A DNA stretch of 64,000 nt from Motilimonas pumila (GCF_003596335.1 NZ_QZCH01000012.1:1-64000), one strand, 5' to 3'. Numbered from the stretch's first letter, positions 17,498-27,012 are shown. Notes: generated by a model not told the origin, from the sequence alone. Program-made: numbers and translations.

Positions 17498-18694
17498 ATG
17501 GAAGTTGTTGAAATAGAACAATTTATATCATTCACCTTAGCCATTATGCTGCTTTTTGTGGGCAAGTTTGCTTCCATGAAATTTAGCATCTTGCGCAAGT
17601 ACAGCATTCCTGATCCTGTCATCGGTGGCTTTTTTTGTGCGCTGATAGTCGCGCTGTTTTACTGGTTGTTTGACATCACCATCAGCTTTGATTTAGAAGT
17701 GCGCGATACCTTACTGTTGTACTTTTTTGCCGGCATCGGTCTTAGTGCCAATTTAAAAACCTTGATTGCAGGTGGCAGGCCTTTGTTAGTGCTCACTTTG
17801 CTCGCAGTTGTTTATATCATATTGCAAAATATCGTCGGCGTGAGCATAGCCTCAGCGTTAGGGTTAGAACCATTACTTGGTTTGATGGCGGGCTCTATTT
17901 CATTAATTGGCGGCGTAGGTACCACCATGGCTTGGTCGCCGATCTATCAAGATATGGGGTTAGCCAGTGCGGCAGAAATTGGTTTGGCCAGTAACACCAT
18001 GGGCCTGATTGCGGCGTGTTTAGTAGGTGGGCCTATTGCCAAGTACCTTATTTCTAAGCATAAACTTGAGCCAAACCCTGATCAGAACCTCGACATTGGT
18101 GTCAGCCATGATTCCAAAGTGAAACTAGACCATTACGGTTATTTGTATGCTTGGTTAATGCTGAATATTTGTTTGGTATTGGGTTATTTCATTGACATGG
18201 GCATTGCCGAGCTAGGATTGCAACTGCCAATGTTTGTTGCGTGTCTTATTGCTGGTATTTTAATCGGTAACTTCAAGAGCTTGGTTTTGAAATATCAGGT
18301 GGGAGAGAATGCCCAGCAAGGTCAAAAGCTGATATCAGACATTTGTCTTGGCATGTTTTTAACCATGGCATTAATGGGACTGCAGCTGTGGCAGTTGCAA
18401 AGCGCTTTGCTGTTCATTGGCACGGTAATGGTGTGCCAAGTGTTGTTGTCGATAGCATTCACCATTTTTGTGGTGTTTCGCTTAATGGGTAAAGATTACG
18501 AAGCCGCGGTTATTGGTTCGGGCTTTGGTGGTATCACCTTAGGGTCAACTGCGACGGCCATTGTCAACATGACCGCGGTGACGCAGCAATATGGCGCTGC
18601 TCATAAAGCGTTTATTATCGTGCCGCTGGTGTGTGGCTTCTTTATTGATATTGCCAACGCGTTAATCATTAATGGCTTTATTCAACATTTATAA
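17498..18694 (+). CDS. gltS: Sodium/glutamate symporter
   Basis: 398 aa, integral inner-membrane protein with about ten to eleven helices in two inverted halves, the length of E. coli GltS (401 aa). It imports glutamate with sodium. Family motifs: YSIPDPVIGGFF near residue 35, GSISLIGGVGTTMAWSP near 132-148, and in the second half GSGFGGITLGSTATAIVNM near 341-359, the two re-entrant loops that line the substrate site. It is divergent from a LysR gene and ends at a terminator. Confidence 0.95.
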   Translation: MEVVEIEQFISFTLAIMLLFVGKFASMKFSILRKYSIPDPVIGGFFCALIVALFYWLFDITISFDLEVRDTLLLYFFAGIGLSANLKTLIAGGRPLLVLTLLAVVYIILQNIVGVSIASALGLEPLLGLMAGSISLIGGVGTTMAWSPIYQDMGLASAAEIGLASNTMGLIAACLVGGPIAKYLISKHKLEPNPDQNLDIGVSHDSKVKLDHYGYLYAWLMLNICLVLGYFIDMGIAELGLQLPMFVACLIAGILIGNFKSLVLKYQVGENAQQGQKLISDICLGMFLTMALMGLQLWQLQSALLFIGTVMVCQVLLSIAFTIFVVFRLMGKDYEAAVIGSGFGGITLGSTATAIVNMTAVTQQYGAAHKAFIIVPLVCGFFIDIANALIINGFIQHL

Positions 18695-18714
18695 GCATTC
18701 GGCTATAAGCATTC

Positions 18715-18743
18715 AGCAACCATTCCCTCTGGGGATGGTTGCT
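18715..18743 (+). terminator. gltS terminator
   Basis: The inverted repeat AGCAACCAT...ATGGTTGCT with CC/GG next to the loop is followed by TTCCTTCTCT. It is a moderate intrinsic terminator 20 bases past gltS. Confidence 0.65.
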
Positions 18744-18770
18744 TCCTTCTCTATTCGTGCTTGATGTGGC

Positions 18771-18891
18771 GCTGGATGTAGGATTGGATGCAGGGTGGTA
18801 TCAAGTGTGATAAGTGCATTTTTCGAGCTCGATGTAAGGCTGGATGTTAGGTTGGATGGTGGGCTGGACTAAGAGTGAACAGCACATTTAT
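18771..18891. repeat. Imperfect 68-bp tandem duplication, GGATG-rich
   Basis: About 53 bases starting GCTGGATGTAGGATTGGATG (18771) recur, diverged, at 18839 (GCTGGATGTTAGGTTGGATG), and the similarity extends into the following A/T-rich part. It fills the space between the gltS terminator and the converging glutathione synthetase gene. No coding sense is seen. Confidence 0.5.
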
Positions 18892-18971
18892 CAGCCTTCA
18901 GTGAGGTCAACAGGCTCGCTGAATCTGCCACATGCTAATTAATGAATGGGGCAGACTGCCTAGCCATTGCA

Positions 18972-20444
18972 TTAGTCGACTAAAACCAGTGAGTCGAGGA
19001 TCCCTTGGCCACTATGAATGCCGCCCTCATTCTCTGCTGCGGGTTTACTGCGTATTAAATAGCCAGCATAACCGTCTAGCTCGGTCATTGGTTGGCCTTC
19101 AAAAAACACCGTGAATAATCCAATTTCGCTGACCAGGTGGGAAACTTCAGACGCTTGATTGTCTCGCACAGCGATAGCTGGCGTTGTGCGTGTGCGCGGT
19201 TGCAAGCGCTGCATCAGTGCCCACGCGTCGTATTCTTGCTCCTTAAGCTGGCTTAATGTGTGACTGATTGCATCGCCAAATACGCAGTGGCCACCGCCTT
19301 CCCCTTGGTTTTTGAGCACCCATTGTGAGTGGTCTGCTACTCGATTGAACCAGTCGATAGTGGCTGCCGAGACTGGCTGCATATCAGCCAACACGCTTTT
19401 GACTAAATTGGCCTCTGTCACTGTCAGTCCCCACCGCGCAAAATCTGTCACTGGCAGCTTGGTTAATAGCATTTGCATGGTTTTGCTGGTTGCCAATTGC
19501 TGACTAAAAGTGGCATTCACAGCGACGTAGTGTTGCTCGATAAATAATCGCGTTTGACTGAGCGCTTGGCAGCAAACTTGCTCTTCACGATGAGGAGAGT
19601 AGTAGTCCTGGTACTGGTATCCTGCGCGAAGGTAAACCACGTCGATGGTACCTACGCCGGCGAGCAACAAACGTTGTTGTTCGCCGCTGTACAATTCCTT
19701 ACTCAGTTGTTCAAAGGTGCGCCTTACGGTGCGTATACCTAATTGTTGCAACGCGTCTTCCAATAGGTGCTGGTCGTATACGTTGTCTTCATTTTCTTGC
19801 ACCACCATTAAAAACGTAGGCGCTTGCTCGGCGTTAGGGTCAAAGTGGGATTGAATGCGGTTTGCGGCCTGGGCGATGCCCGCTGCCATATGGATTAACC
19901 CTTGATTGTCGGCAGGAGAAGCATGGGGATTCTCAGCCCATTGCTGATACACGCTGGGCCATTGCCGTTTAATGTAATGGTGTAACTCAGTGGCGCGTTG
20001 GCCAAACGGCGCCATTCCCGCTGCAATACCATTAAATTCAATCACTTTAGCGCCCAGTTTGCGGTCATCCATGTAATCAGTTCGCAGCAATAGTAAGGGT
20101 TTTCGAGCAAGCGCTTGACGTTGCCCTAGCGCGCCATGGGCTTGTTGGTGCAAGGCCAGCAAGCGGCCAAAGAAAGGCTCAGCTTTAGCCATCTTGCTGA
20201 GCCGAGTTTGTAGAAAGTCATGATCTTCAGATACCCGATGAATGAGCTTTGCCAGCAGTGGGGTTACTTGGCGTAAATGCCGATACATTTTACGTGAAAG
20301 AGTGGTAGGGGTGATGCTAAAAGGGCAGTGTTTCGCGCTGTTATCGGCTTGGCGAAAGGCCACACCATGCATTATTGCCCACTGACTAGCTGCATCAATA
20401 AACGTTTGTTGGGGCAGGCTGTGAGGCGGTTTTTGGGGGTTCAC
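18972..20444 (-). CDS. Glutathione synthetase, eukaryotic type
   Basis: 490 aa. The sequence follows eukaryotic-type glutathione synthetase (GSS), not bacterial GshB, which is about 315 aa and unrelated in detail. Landmarks: LLRTDYMDD at 119-127 with VIEFNGIAAG at 134-143 (substrate loop), VVYLRAGYQYQDYY and QLATSKTMQMLL in the central domain, the glycine-rich ATP-grasp loop LKNQGEGGGHCVFG near 377-390, and ISELG-like VSEIGLF plus GGIHSGQGILDS at the end. It would join gamma-glutamylcysteine and glycine with ATP. GTG start with GGAG upstream. It sits 60 bases behind sigZ in the same direction, probably one transcript. Confidence 0.85.
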   Translation of the reverse strand: MNPQKPPHSLPQQTFIDAASQWAIMHGVAFRQADNSAKHCPFSITPTTLSRKMYRHLRQVTPLLAKLIHRVSEDHDFLQTRLSKMAKAEPFFGRLLALHQQAHGALGQRQALARKPLLLLRTDYMDDRKLGAKVIEFNGIAAGMAPFGQRATELHHYIKRQWPSVYQQWAENPHASPADNQGLIHMAAGIAQAANRIQSHFDPNAEQAPTFLMVVQENEDNVYDQHLLEDALQQLGIRTVRRTFEQLSKELYSGEQQRLLLAGVGTIDVVYLRAGYQYQDYYSPHREEQVCCQALSQTRLFIEQHYVAVNATFSQQLATSKTMQMLLTKLPVTDFARWGLTVTEANLVKSVLADMQPVSAATIDWFNRVADHSQWVLKNQGEGGGHCVFGDAISHTLSQLKEQEYDAWALMQRLQPRTRTTPAIAVRDNQASEVSHLVSEIGLFTVFFEGQPMTELDGYAGYLIRSKPAAENEGGIHSGQGILDSLVLVD

Positions 20445-20504
20445 TGAGTGCTGACTCCGATCAATTTAGGGGGCGGGTTACGGCGAATGACGCCAGTATA
20501 CGCG

Positions 20505-21044
20505 CTAGCATTTGTGCGGTGAGCGGGCGTCTTTTGGCACACAGGCGTTGACACCTTCTTGGCCTACTTCAAAGTCACAGCACCTTAGTAGATGCTCTCG
20601 GAACTTGACGCGACTTCTCTGTACTCGGCTTTTGGCGCCAGACAAGCTTAACCCTAATTGCTGCGCAATGGCTTGTTGTGGCATGCCCTCAAGCTCAGAT
20701 AATTGCAGTGCTATGGCGTATTTCTCGGGCAGCTCCTTAATCAATGGCACTAAACACTGCGCCAACTCTTGGCGCGCATGGCTATCCTTGTTTTCTTGCT
20801 GCGCCGCTAAGTTATCGGGAAGCGCCTCGTAGGTTTTACGCTGGCGGTAATAGTCCATTATGGCATTATGACTGATGCGATAAAGCCAGTTTAATAAGCT
20901 GTCGGTGGACTTTAGCTGATGCCGTTTGCTGCTGGCTTTGAGGTAAACGTCTTGGAGGATATCGTCTATTGCACTGGCGTCGTCAAGGCGCTTACTGATG
21001 TATTGCCGTAATTGTTTTTTATGGTTTTGCCACTCAGATATCAT
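20505..21044 (-). CDS. sigZ: ECF RNA polymerase sigma factor, SigZ type
   Basis: 179 aa. Region 2 spans residues 10-75 (DDILQDVYLKA, LLNWLYRISHNAIMDYYR) and region 4 spans 105-155 (LPEKYAIALQLSELEGMPQQAIAQQLGLSLSGAKSRVQRSR). After these comes the SigZ-specific cysteine tail LLRCCDFEVGQEG. The paired cysteines may sense redox state or metal. No anti-sigma gene is adjacent. The glutathione synthetase gene follows directly, so this factor may tie thiol supply to a stress signal. The start lacks a good ribosome site. Confidence 0.88.
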   Translation of the reverse strand: MISEWQNHKKQLRQYISKRLDDASAIDDILQDVYLKASSKRHQLKSTDSLLNWLYRISHNAIMDYYRQRKTYEALPDNLAAQQENKDSHARQELAQCLVPLIKELPEKYAIALQLSELEGMPQQAIAQQLGLSLSGAKSRVQRSRVKFREHLLRCCDFEVGQEGVNACVPKDARSPHKC

Positions 21045-21233
21045 ATTGTTAAAGTCTCAAGGTAAACAATGCGTCGTGATATTCACTAAGACGTGAGGGG
21101 CGATAAAAAGACGCAAAAAAATGATACTTTTTACCCAAGCCCCTTAACGCTGGCCCTGTTGCTACTTTAGCACATTCAAAAAGCGGAACATGCCATAGCG
21201 CATTTCTTATGCACCGACTTGGCTAATACACAG

Positions 21234-22523
21234 CTAGAAATGCCACTGTAAGTAGAGAGAGTTGTAGTCACTGCCGCCCTTAATGCGACCAAAAGTAGAG
21301 GTTGAGCTAAAAATGCCAGAGCGGTGGTGCAGGCTATAACCCAGCCAGAGGTTGTTCAAAGCCGGTTTATTGACCATATCACCGACGTTTACGTCGATTG
21401 AAAAGTCCAGGTAGTTCATTAGTTTACTTGGCTTTAAGCCTTTTTCAGTCATATTAGCTTGCTCAATATGGCTGACTTTAGTGCTATAGGAAATGCCTTC
21501 AGCAAAGCCTAAGCGGGTTTTAACCGGCAGGTCTAAGGTGTAATAAGCTTTGATGGCCACGACGTATTCGCCGAATGCTTTTTGCACGTTTGAACTGTGG
21601 TGTTGAACGTAACCTGGGGTGACATAGAAGTCGAGTGGCAAGCCAAACACACCTTCACTGAGGGGGTGACCGTAAAAGACCGACGTCATCGAGTTGCGAT
21701 AGGGATCGGTGTCATTGTCCAAGCGGATCAAGTCGGTCACGCTAGAGGTCGTCGCGATGCCGTGGGCTAAGCGCATATAAGCGCCTTCGGCAATGCCGCT
21801 GCCTTGTGTGCGAGTCGTCGACATCAAAGATAACCCCGCATAGCTTTGCCATTGCACTCTTGAGTCTATGGTTGGGCTGCGATAGGTATTGTTATCTAAC
21901 ATGGTGGCTCCGACATGGCCGACAGCAAATAAGTTTTGATAGACCTGATAGCGGCCTTTGACGCCTACTTCATAATCAAGGGCCGCGCCGATATCCGTTT
22001 GGTTCAAACCGTAATAGGCATTGTTAAAGCGAGCGGATTTGGCGCGCAGCGTCGCATAAGGTTGCAGCTGCCAATGCTCGCCGGCAAAGCGGGTACTAAC
22101 GCTGGCATTGGCGTAATATCGGCTGTCTTTATCTGTCATCAGTTCCAGTTTAACCTGACTGTGTTTATCCAGGTGCCAGGTTGCTCCTGTGCCCAGGTCA
22201 AACTGTGCGGCTTGATAGTCATTTTGTTTGGCACGAGGTATATCAAAAAAACGGAATCGACCTAGCACGTCTAAAGTAAGGGCGTCGCTTTGGTAGTATT
22301 TGAGGCCGCCTTTGAAACCGTCCAAGTAAAAACGCTCGCCTTGATAAAACAGCAAGGGAATAACGTCATGAACGCTGTCTTGTGGCATATCAAAGGCAAT
22401 AGAAGCGCTGCGAACGCCAATGCCAACGCCCCATTCTTGGGCGGGCGTTGCGTTAGCCCACGCTACATTTTGTGCCGATACCATGGCGCCAAATAACACG
22501 GATAACAAGGTCGTTTTTTTCAT
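21234..22523 (-). CDS. MipA/OmpV-family outer-membrane protein
   Basis: About 429 aa from ATG 22523 (MKKTTLLSVLFGAMVSAQNVAWA signal peptide, cut near ANA). The barrel opens with WGVGIGVRSASIAF and PLLFYQGERFYLDGFKGGLKYYQ, typical of MipA/OmpV, and ends in the aromatic terminus LYLQWHF. It is much longer than the classical 250-residue MipA, like the long forms known in Vibrio and Shewanella. It may scaffold peptidoglycan enzymes or act as a pore; the role is not proven for the long form. A TATTCATTTTTGCA motif lies about 105 bases upstream. Confidence 0.82.
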   Translation of the reverse strand: MKKTTLLSVLFGAMVSAQNVAWANATPAQEWGVGIGVRSASIAFDMPQDSVHDVIPLLFYQGERFYLDGFKGGLKYYQSDALTLDVLGRFRFFDIPRAKQNDYQAAQFDLGTGATWHLDKHSQVKLELMTDKDSRYYANASVSTRFAGEHWQLQPYATLRAKSARFNNAYYGLNQTDIGAALDYEVGVKGRYQVYQNLFAVGHVGATMLDNNTYRSPTIDSRVQWQSYAGLSLMSTTRTQGSGIAEGAYMRLAHGIATTSSVTDLIRLDNDTDPYRNSMTSVFYGHPLSEGVFGLPLDFYVTPGYVQHHSSNVQKAFGEYVVAIKAYYTLDLPVKTRLGFAEGISYSTKVSHIEQANMTEKGLKPSKLMNYLDFSIDVNVGDMVNKPALNNLWLGYSLHHRSGIFSSTSTFGRIKGGSDYNSLYLQWHF

Positions 22524-22626
22524 GGTTATATCCACCAAGCTATTGAAGTTTAGAGATTAATATTGGTAATCCCAGCTGATGGAGTTATTTTATCTGGCCA
22601 AATTTACGGCGAACATGAAATACAGC

Positions 22627-22640
22627 TATTCATTTTTGCA
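22627..22640. promoter_or_regulatory. TATTCATTTTTGCA motif upstream of the MipA gene
   Basis: The 14 bases match the RND-operon copy at 26959-26972 without mismatch. The motif is 104 bases before the MipA start, between it and the RND terminator, so it can only serve the MipA promoter. Confidence 0.5.
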
Positions 22641-22665
22641 CTACAACGAAGGCCATTGAGCAAGC

Positions 22666-22690
22666 AAAAAGGCGGCCCTAAGGCCGCCTA
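22666..22690 (-). terminator. Terminator of the RND operon
   Basis: On the minus strand, GGCGGCCTTAGGGCCGCC is followed by TTTTTG, 18 bases past the RND permease stop. A strong intrinsic terminator. Confidence 0.9.
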
Positions 22691-22707
22691 AATATCTTCA
22701 ATTGAGG

Positions 22708-25700
22708 TTAATCCGCTTTTACTAAGGTTTCAGGTAAAGCGGGTGATGCGATAGGGTCAGGTTTTACCCTGAAAAACAGCGCGTAGTTTAACGGTATGAT
22801 GACCAGTGTTAACACGGTCGCAAACAGTAAGCCAAACATAATCGTTACCGCCATGCTTTTGAAGAAAGGATCGATGATTAAAGGTGCAACCCCTAAAATA
22901 GTGGTAGCCGCTCCTAATATGACCGGTCTGGCGCGGCTCATGGCTGCGTCAATGATGGCCAGGTATGGCATTTTCCCTTGTTGCACTTCATTTTCAGCTT
23001 GGTCGACTAAAACGATGGCGTTTTTCACCATCATGCCCACTAAACTTAAAAAGCCCAGGGTTGCCATAAATTCGAACGGCGTTTGAAACACAATCAAGCC
23101 AATGGCTACACCACCTACGGCTAAAGGCACGGTACACCAAATGACCAGAGCCTGACGGATACCATTAAACATAAAGACCACGGCTAACACCATCGCGGCA
23201 AAGCCATAAGGCGCTGCAGCTATTAATCCCGCATCGGCTTCTTTGGCATCTTTGTATTCGCCGTGCCACTGCAGCTCATAGCCCAGTGGTAAGGCGATGG
23301 CTTCGATGTCTGCGCGCACACTGGCCAACGCTTGGGCGGTTAACACTCCGGCAGCGGGGTCGGCTTGTGCTTTAATAGTGGGTTTGCGGTCGATACGTTT
23401 GATCAGGGCGTCTTGCCATTGTAATTCAACCGTTTCAACCACTTGGCCTAGCTCGATAAACTCGTTAACCGCTGGGCTAAAGACTTGTGTAGACTCAATC
23501 ACTTGTTGCTGGCTACGTTCTTGCTGCGGCGCTCTGACGAGGATGGGGATCAAGTTGTTACCTTCACGATAAACGCCAACTTGGCGACCATTCAGGGTTT
23601 GAGCAAGGGCTTGGTTAAGTTCAACCGAAGTCAGGCCAAACCGTTGCATTTGCTGAGCGGAATAAACCGGGCGTAATACTGGCGCTTGTTGGCGCCAGTC
23701 GTCTTGTACCGCGACCAGCAATGGGTTGGCAGTCATGACGGCTTTTGCTTGCTCAGCCAGTTGTCTTAATACTTGGCTATCTGGGCCAATAAACGCGGCT
23801 TCTATTTTTTTACCGCCGCCGGGGCCAAGCATGAATTTCCAGACATTGATTGACGCATCTTGAAACTGCGCATTCAGGCTGCGCTGCAACGTGGCGACTA
23901 AACCTTCAATAACTTGGTAATCGTCAACATCCACTAAAATTTGCGCGTAGCTGGGATTTTGTGCTTGCGGTGAATAAGTCAGCATAAAGCGTAAGCCGCC
24001 AGAGCCAATAAAACTGGTGGTACCGGTAACGTTTTCTTGGCGCCAAATATGCTGCTCAATCTCTTTAACAATGGCTTCGGTACGCAGTATGTCTGCGCCT
24101 TGTGGTAAGAAAATATCCACGGCAAATTGCTCACGTTGTGACTCTGGCATAAAACCCGGTGGCACGAAGGAAAAAGCGTGGATGCCGGCGATAAAAATCA
24201 CCATTACCGCAGCGACACTTTTCTTTTGATTGTTCAGTACCCATACCAAGACTTGGCGATAGCGCAGCGCGATGGCTCGTGGCTTTTGCGGTTTTTGGTG
24301 TGCTTTTACCTTAATTAAATCGTGACAAAGCAAAGGCGTGACAGTGATGGCTAACACCCAGCTCAGGAACATGGCATAGAGAATAACCCAAAACAAAGAG
24401 CCGGCGTATTCACCCATGTTGGACGGTGATAAGCCAATGGCGCTAAAGGCGAAAATGCCGACGATGGTGCCGCCTAATAGTGGCCACTTAGTGTCGTTAA
24501 CGACTTGCGCAACGACCTCTTTGCGACAAGCGTTAGGTTGACGTTGTAATCGGGTGATGATGCCATCTGTCACCACTATGGCATTATCCACTAGCATGCC
24601 CAGCGCAATGATCAGCGCGCCCAGTGAAATACGTTGCATCGCGATATCATCAATTAACATGACAATTAAGGTACCCGCGACGGTGAGTAGCAATACAAAA
24701 CCTATCACCACGCCGGTTCTGACACCCATAAATAAAAGCAGTACGACAAAAACAATGACCACCGCGGCAATGAGGTTATCAATAAAGTCGCTGATAGAGT
24801 CTCGTACCGAATCGGATTGAATAGATACCTCGTGTAGCTCAATGCCATGAGGACGCTGATTTTCTAACTCTGCTATTTTCGCCTTGACCGCGTCGCCCAT
24901 CGCGACCACGTTACCGCCGGCCACGTTTGAAATACCTAAGCCAATGGCTCGCTCGCCGTTATAGCGCATTAATACACGGGCTGGCTCTTGGTAATCACGG
25001 CTAATGTCGGCGATATCGGCAAGGCGCACTATGGTTTGTTGCTCGCCTAAGCCAACCGGTAGCGCTTTAATTTGGGCCAAGGAGTCAACGTTAGCGCGAG
25101 GAATGACAGCCATACGCATGTTCTCGCTGGCTAATGAACCAGCCATAGAGACTTTATTTTGTTTTTCCAGTACTTGATATACGTGTTGCGCTGAGATGCC
25201 AAATTGCTTTAAACGGTCCCGTGAGATGGCCACAAAAATGGCGGCTTCTTTCTCCGCGAGGGTGGCGGTTTTTGCCACCCCTGGTACTAAGACCAACTCT
25301 CGGCGCAAATCGTCGACATAATCTTGCAGTTGCTGATCGCTAAAGCCTTCTCCGGTTACCGCATAAAACTGAGAATAGACGTCTGCAAAGTCGTCGTTAA
25401 CAACAGAAGCTTGCGAGCCGGGGGGCAATAAGTGCTGACTGTCAGTGATTTTACGACGCAGTTTATCCCATACTTGTTGCAGCTCGGCTTCATTGTTTGA
25501 AAAGCTGCGTTTAATTTCAACCGTGACTTCTGATACGCCGTGTTTAGAGACTGAAGTGACTTCATCTAGCTCTTGTAACCCTTGCACTGCGCCTTCGATG
25601 ATATCGGTCACTTCATTGGCAACTTCTTCTGCGGTGGCGCCAGGGTAGGGCGTTACAATGACCGCTTGGCGAATCACAAACTCGGGATCTTCAAACCGTG

Positions 25701-25797
25701 CCAACTTTAAATAGCTGATGTAACCGCCAATCAGCGTCAGCGCAATTAAAACCCAAACGCTGGTGCGTTTGGCAAGGGTGTAGTGAGCGATATTCAT
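22708..25797 (-). CDS. RND efflux transporter permease (HAE1/AcrB-like)
   Basis: 1029 aa, inner-membrane trimeric drug/proton antiporter type. Twelve helices with two large periplasmic loops are evident. The N-terminus carries PGATAEEVANEVTDIIE and the fourth helix GALIIALGMLVDNAIVVTDG contains the aspartates used for proton relay. The divergent subgroup (FEDPEFVIRQAVI) is that of VexAB-like and YerP-like pumps. The adaptor gene lies 11 bases upstream; no TolC-type channel is encoded here, so a chromosomal TolC elsewhere is expected. Substrate unknown. Confidence 0.95.
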   Translation of the reverse strand: MNIAHYTLAKRTSVWVLIALTLIGGYISYLKLARFEDPEFVIRQAVIVTPYPGATAEEVANEVTDIIEGAVQGLQELDEVTSVSKHGVSEVTVEIKRSFSNNEAELQQVWDKLRRKITDSQHLLPPGSQASVVNDDFADVYSQFYAVTGEGFSDQQLQDYVDDLRRELVLVPGVAKTATLAEKEAAIFVAISRDRLKQFGISAQHVYQVLEKQNKVSMAGSLASENMRMAVIPRANVDSLAQIKALPVGLGEQQTIVRLADIADISRDYQEPARVLMRYNGERAIGLGISNVAGGNVVAMGDAVKAKIAELENQRPHGIELHEVSIQSDSVRDSISDFIDNLIAAVVIVFVVLLLFMGVRTGVVIGFVLLLTVAGTLIVMLIDDIAMQRISLGALIIALGMLVDNAIVVTDGIITRLQRQPNACRKEVVAQVVNDTKWPLLGGTIVGIFAFSAIGLSPSNMGEYAGSLFWVILYAMFLSWVLAITVTPLLCHDLIKVKAHQKPQKPRAIALRYRQVLVWVLNNQKKSVAAVMVIFIAGIHAFSFVPPGFMPESQREQFAVDIFLPQGADILRTEAIVKEIEQHIWRQENVTGTTSFIGSGGLRFMLTYSPQAQNPSYAQILVDVDDYQVIEGLVATLQRSLNAQFQDASINVWKFMLGPGGGKKIEAAFIGPDSQVLRQLAEQAKAVMTANPLLVAVQDDWRQQAPVLRPVYSAQQMQRFGLTSVELNQALAQTLNGRQVGVYREGNNLIPILVRAPQQERSQQQVIESTQVFSPAVNEFIELGQVVETVELQWQDALIKRIDRKPTIKAQADPAAGVLTAQALASVRADIEAIALPLGYELQWHGEYKDAKEADAGLIAAAPYGFAAMVLAVVFMFNGIRQALVIWCTVPLAVGGVAIGLIVFQTPFEFMATLGFLSLVGMMVKNAIVLVDQAENEVQQGKMPYLAIIDAAMSRARPVILGAATTILGVAPLIIDPFFKSMAVTIMFGLLFATVLTLVIIPLNYALFFRVKPDPIASPALPETLVKAD

Positions 25798-25808
25798 GAC
25801 GGTTTACC

Positions 25809-26882
25809 TTATTGATACAAAGGACGAACTTGTAAGCCTTGGCTGAGGCGCTGAGTACCCGAGGTGACGATGTGTTCGCCTGCTTGCAGCGAAGCCAACA
25901 CTTGGACTCGGTTACCTTGCAGCGAGCCCGTTTCGATTTGGCGCTTGTTAAGGCGGCTTTGGTTATCAATCACCCAGACGTACTGATGTCCGAGGTTGTC
26001 TGGGCTAATTGCGGTAAGAGGAACGCTAACGTGAGAGGTTTCTGGCTGCCACTGTGATACCACTTGCACGTGCATACCCGGTAAAAGCTGCGCGCCAGAT
26101 TGTGTCTCAAGACCCAGGGTAACTTGGTAAGTGCGGGTCATAGGATCTGGCTCTGTTTGGTATTCAGACACGTGCAGCGCAAACGTGTGTTTGGGAAATA
26201 ATGGACTAGTGGCAAAGATGTTGGCTTTGGGCGTGGTGGAGACCATGACCGCTTCAGGTACGTCTATCACTACTTCCATTTGCGATAAATCGTGCAAGGT
26301 GAAGATGGTTTCGTTAGCTTGTATCACGGTGTAATTATTGGCCGATTGACGACTGATCACGCCGTCGAACGGAGCTATCAGGTAGGTGTCGTCCAGCTTT
26401 TTCTGGGCCTCTTTAAGCTTGTTTTGCGCCATGTGATAACGCAGGGTAATTTCGTCAAGCTGGCTTTTAGAAATGCCGTGTTGACCGTTAAATAGTGTAT
26501 TTGCCCTTTGGTATTCCACCTTGGCATTTTCCAGTTCGGTGCGAGCAAGGGCTAGGCCTATCTGGGCATTGGCCGCATCCAGCCTGGCTAATACGTCGCC
26601 TTGGCTAACTTGACTGCCTTCTTTCGCCATAAGCTCGACAATACGGCCGCTGCTTTGAAACGACAACTCAGCCCGAGTGGAAGCAGACACTGTGCCGCTG
26701 AAGTGAAGCTGTTGCTGGTCATGATTACTGACAATTTCTGAGCTTACCGGGCGCACTACTTTGGCTGCCGTGTCAGGTTGTGAAGTATCGCTGCAACCGG
26801 TTAGCAGCAACGACAGCGCGACACTGCCGGCAAGTAAGGCGCGCTTAGGCGCAAAGGCACGAAAGGGGTTGAGGGTAGCCAC
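25809..26882 (-). CDS. RND periplasmic adaptor (membrane fusion) lipoprotein
   Basis: 357 aa from GTG 26882, with GGGAG upstream. Lipoprotein signal with lipobox LLLTGC (cysteine near 30). Domains in order: barrel-sandwich half (ELSFQSSGRIVELMAKEGSQV), alpha-hairpin (100-150, LELAKVEYQRA-like heptads), lipoyl return (YLIAPFDGVIS), beta-barrel and membrane-proximal end. It links the permease to an outer-membrane channel. It is the first gene of the two-gene operon. The TATTCATTTTTGCAC motif lies 77 bases before its start. Confidence 0.93.
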   Translation of the reverse strand: MATLNPFRAFAPKRALLAGSVALSLLLTGCSDTSQPDTAAKVVRPVSSEIVSNHDQQQLHFSGTVSASTRAELSFQSSGRIVELMAKEGSQVSQGDVLARLDAANAQIGLALARTELENAKVEYQRANTLFNGQHGISKSQLDEITLRYHMAQNKLKEAQKKLDDTYLIAPFDGVISRQSANNYTVIQANETIFTLHDLSQMEVVIDVPEAVMVSTTPKANIFATSPLFPKHTFALHVSEYQTEPDPMTRTYQVTLGLETQSGAQLLPGMHVQVVSQWQPETSHVSVPLTAISPDNLGHQYVWVIDNQSRLNKRQIETGSLQGNRVQVLASLQAGEHIVTSGTQRLSQGLQVRPLYQ

Positions 26883-26958
26883 TGTTCTCTCCCAGAGATA
26901 ATGTGATTGGAATATTCACAGGCTACTGGATCCACTTTTTTACACCACGTTTAAGAGA

Positions 26959-26973
26959 TATTCATTTTTGCAC
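26959..26973. promoter_or_regulatory. TATTCATTTTTGCAC motif upstream of the RND operon
   Basis: The 19 bases at 26952-26970 (TAAGAGATATTCATTTTTG) are identical to 15296-15314 before the DUF2860 gene. Here the motif sits 77-91 bases before the adaptor start. It is a candidate operator. Confidence 0.5.
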
Positions 26974-27012
26974 TTTCACTATAAGCAGAGTGGCGACAAG
27001 GCGTTTTTCGCC

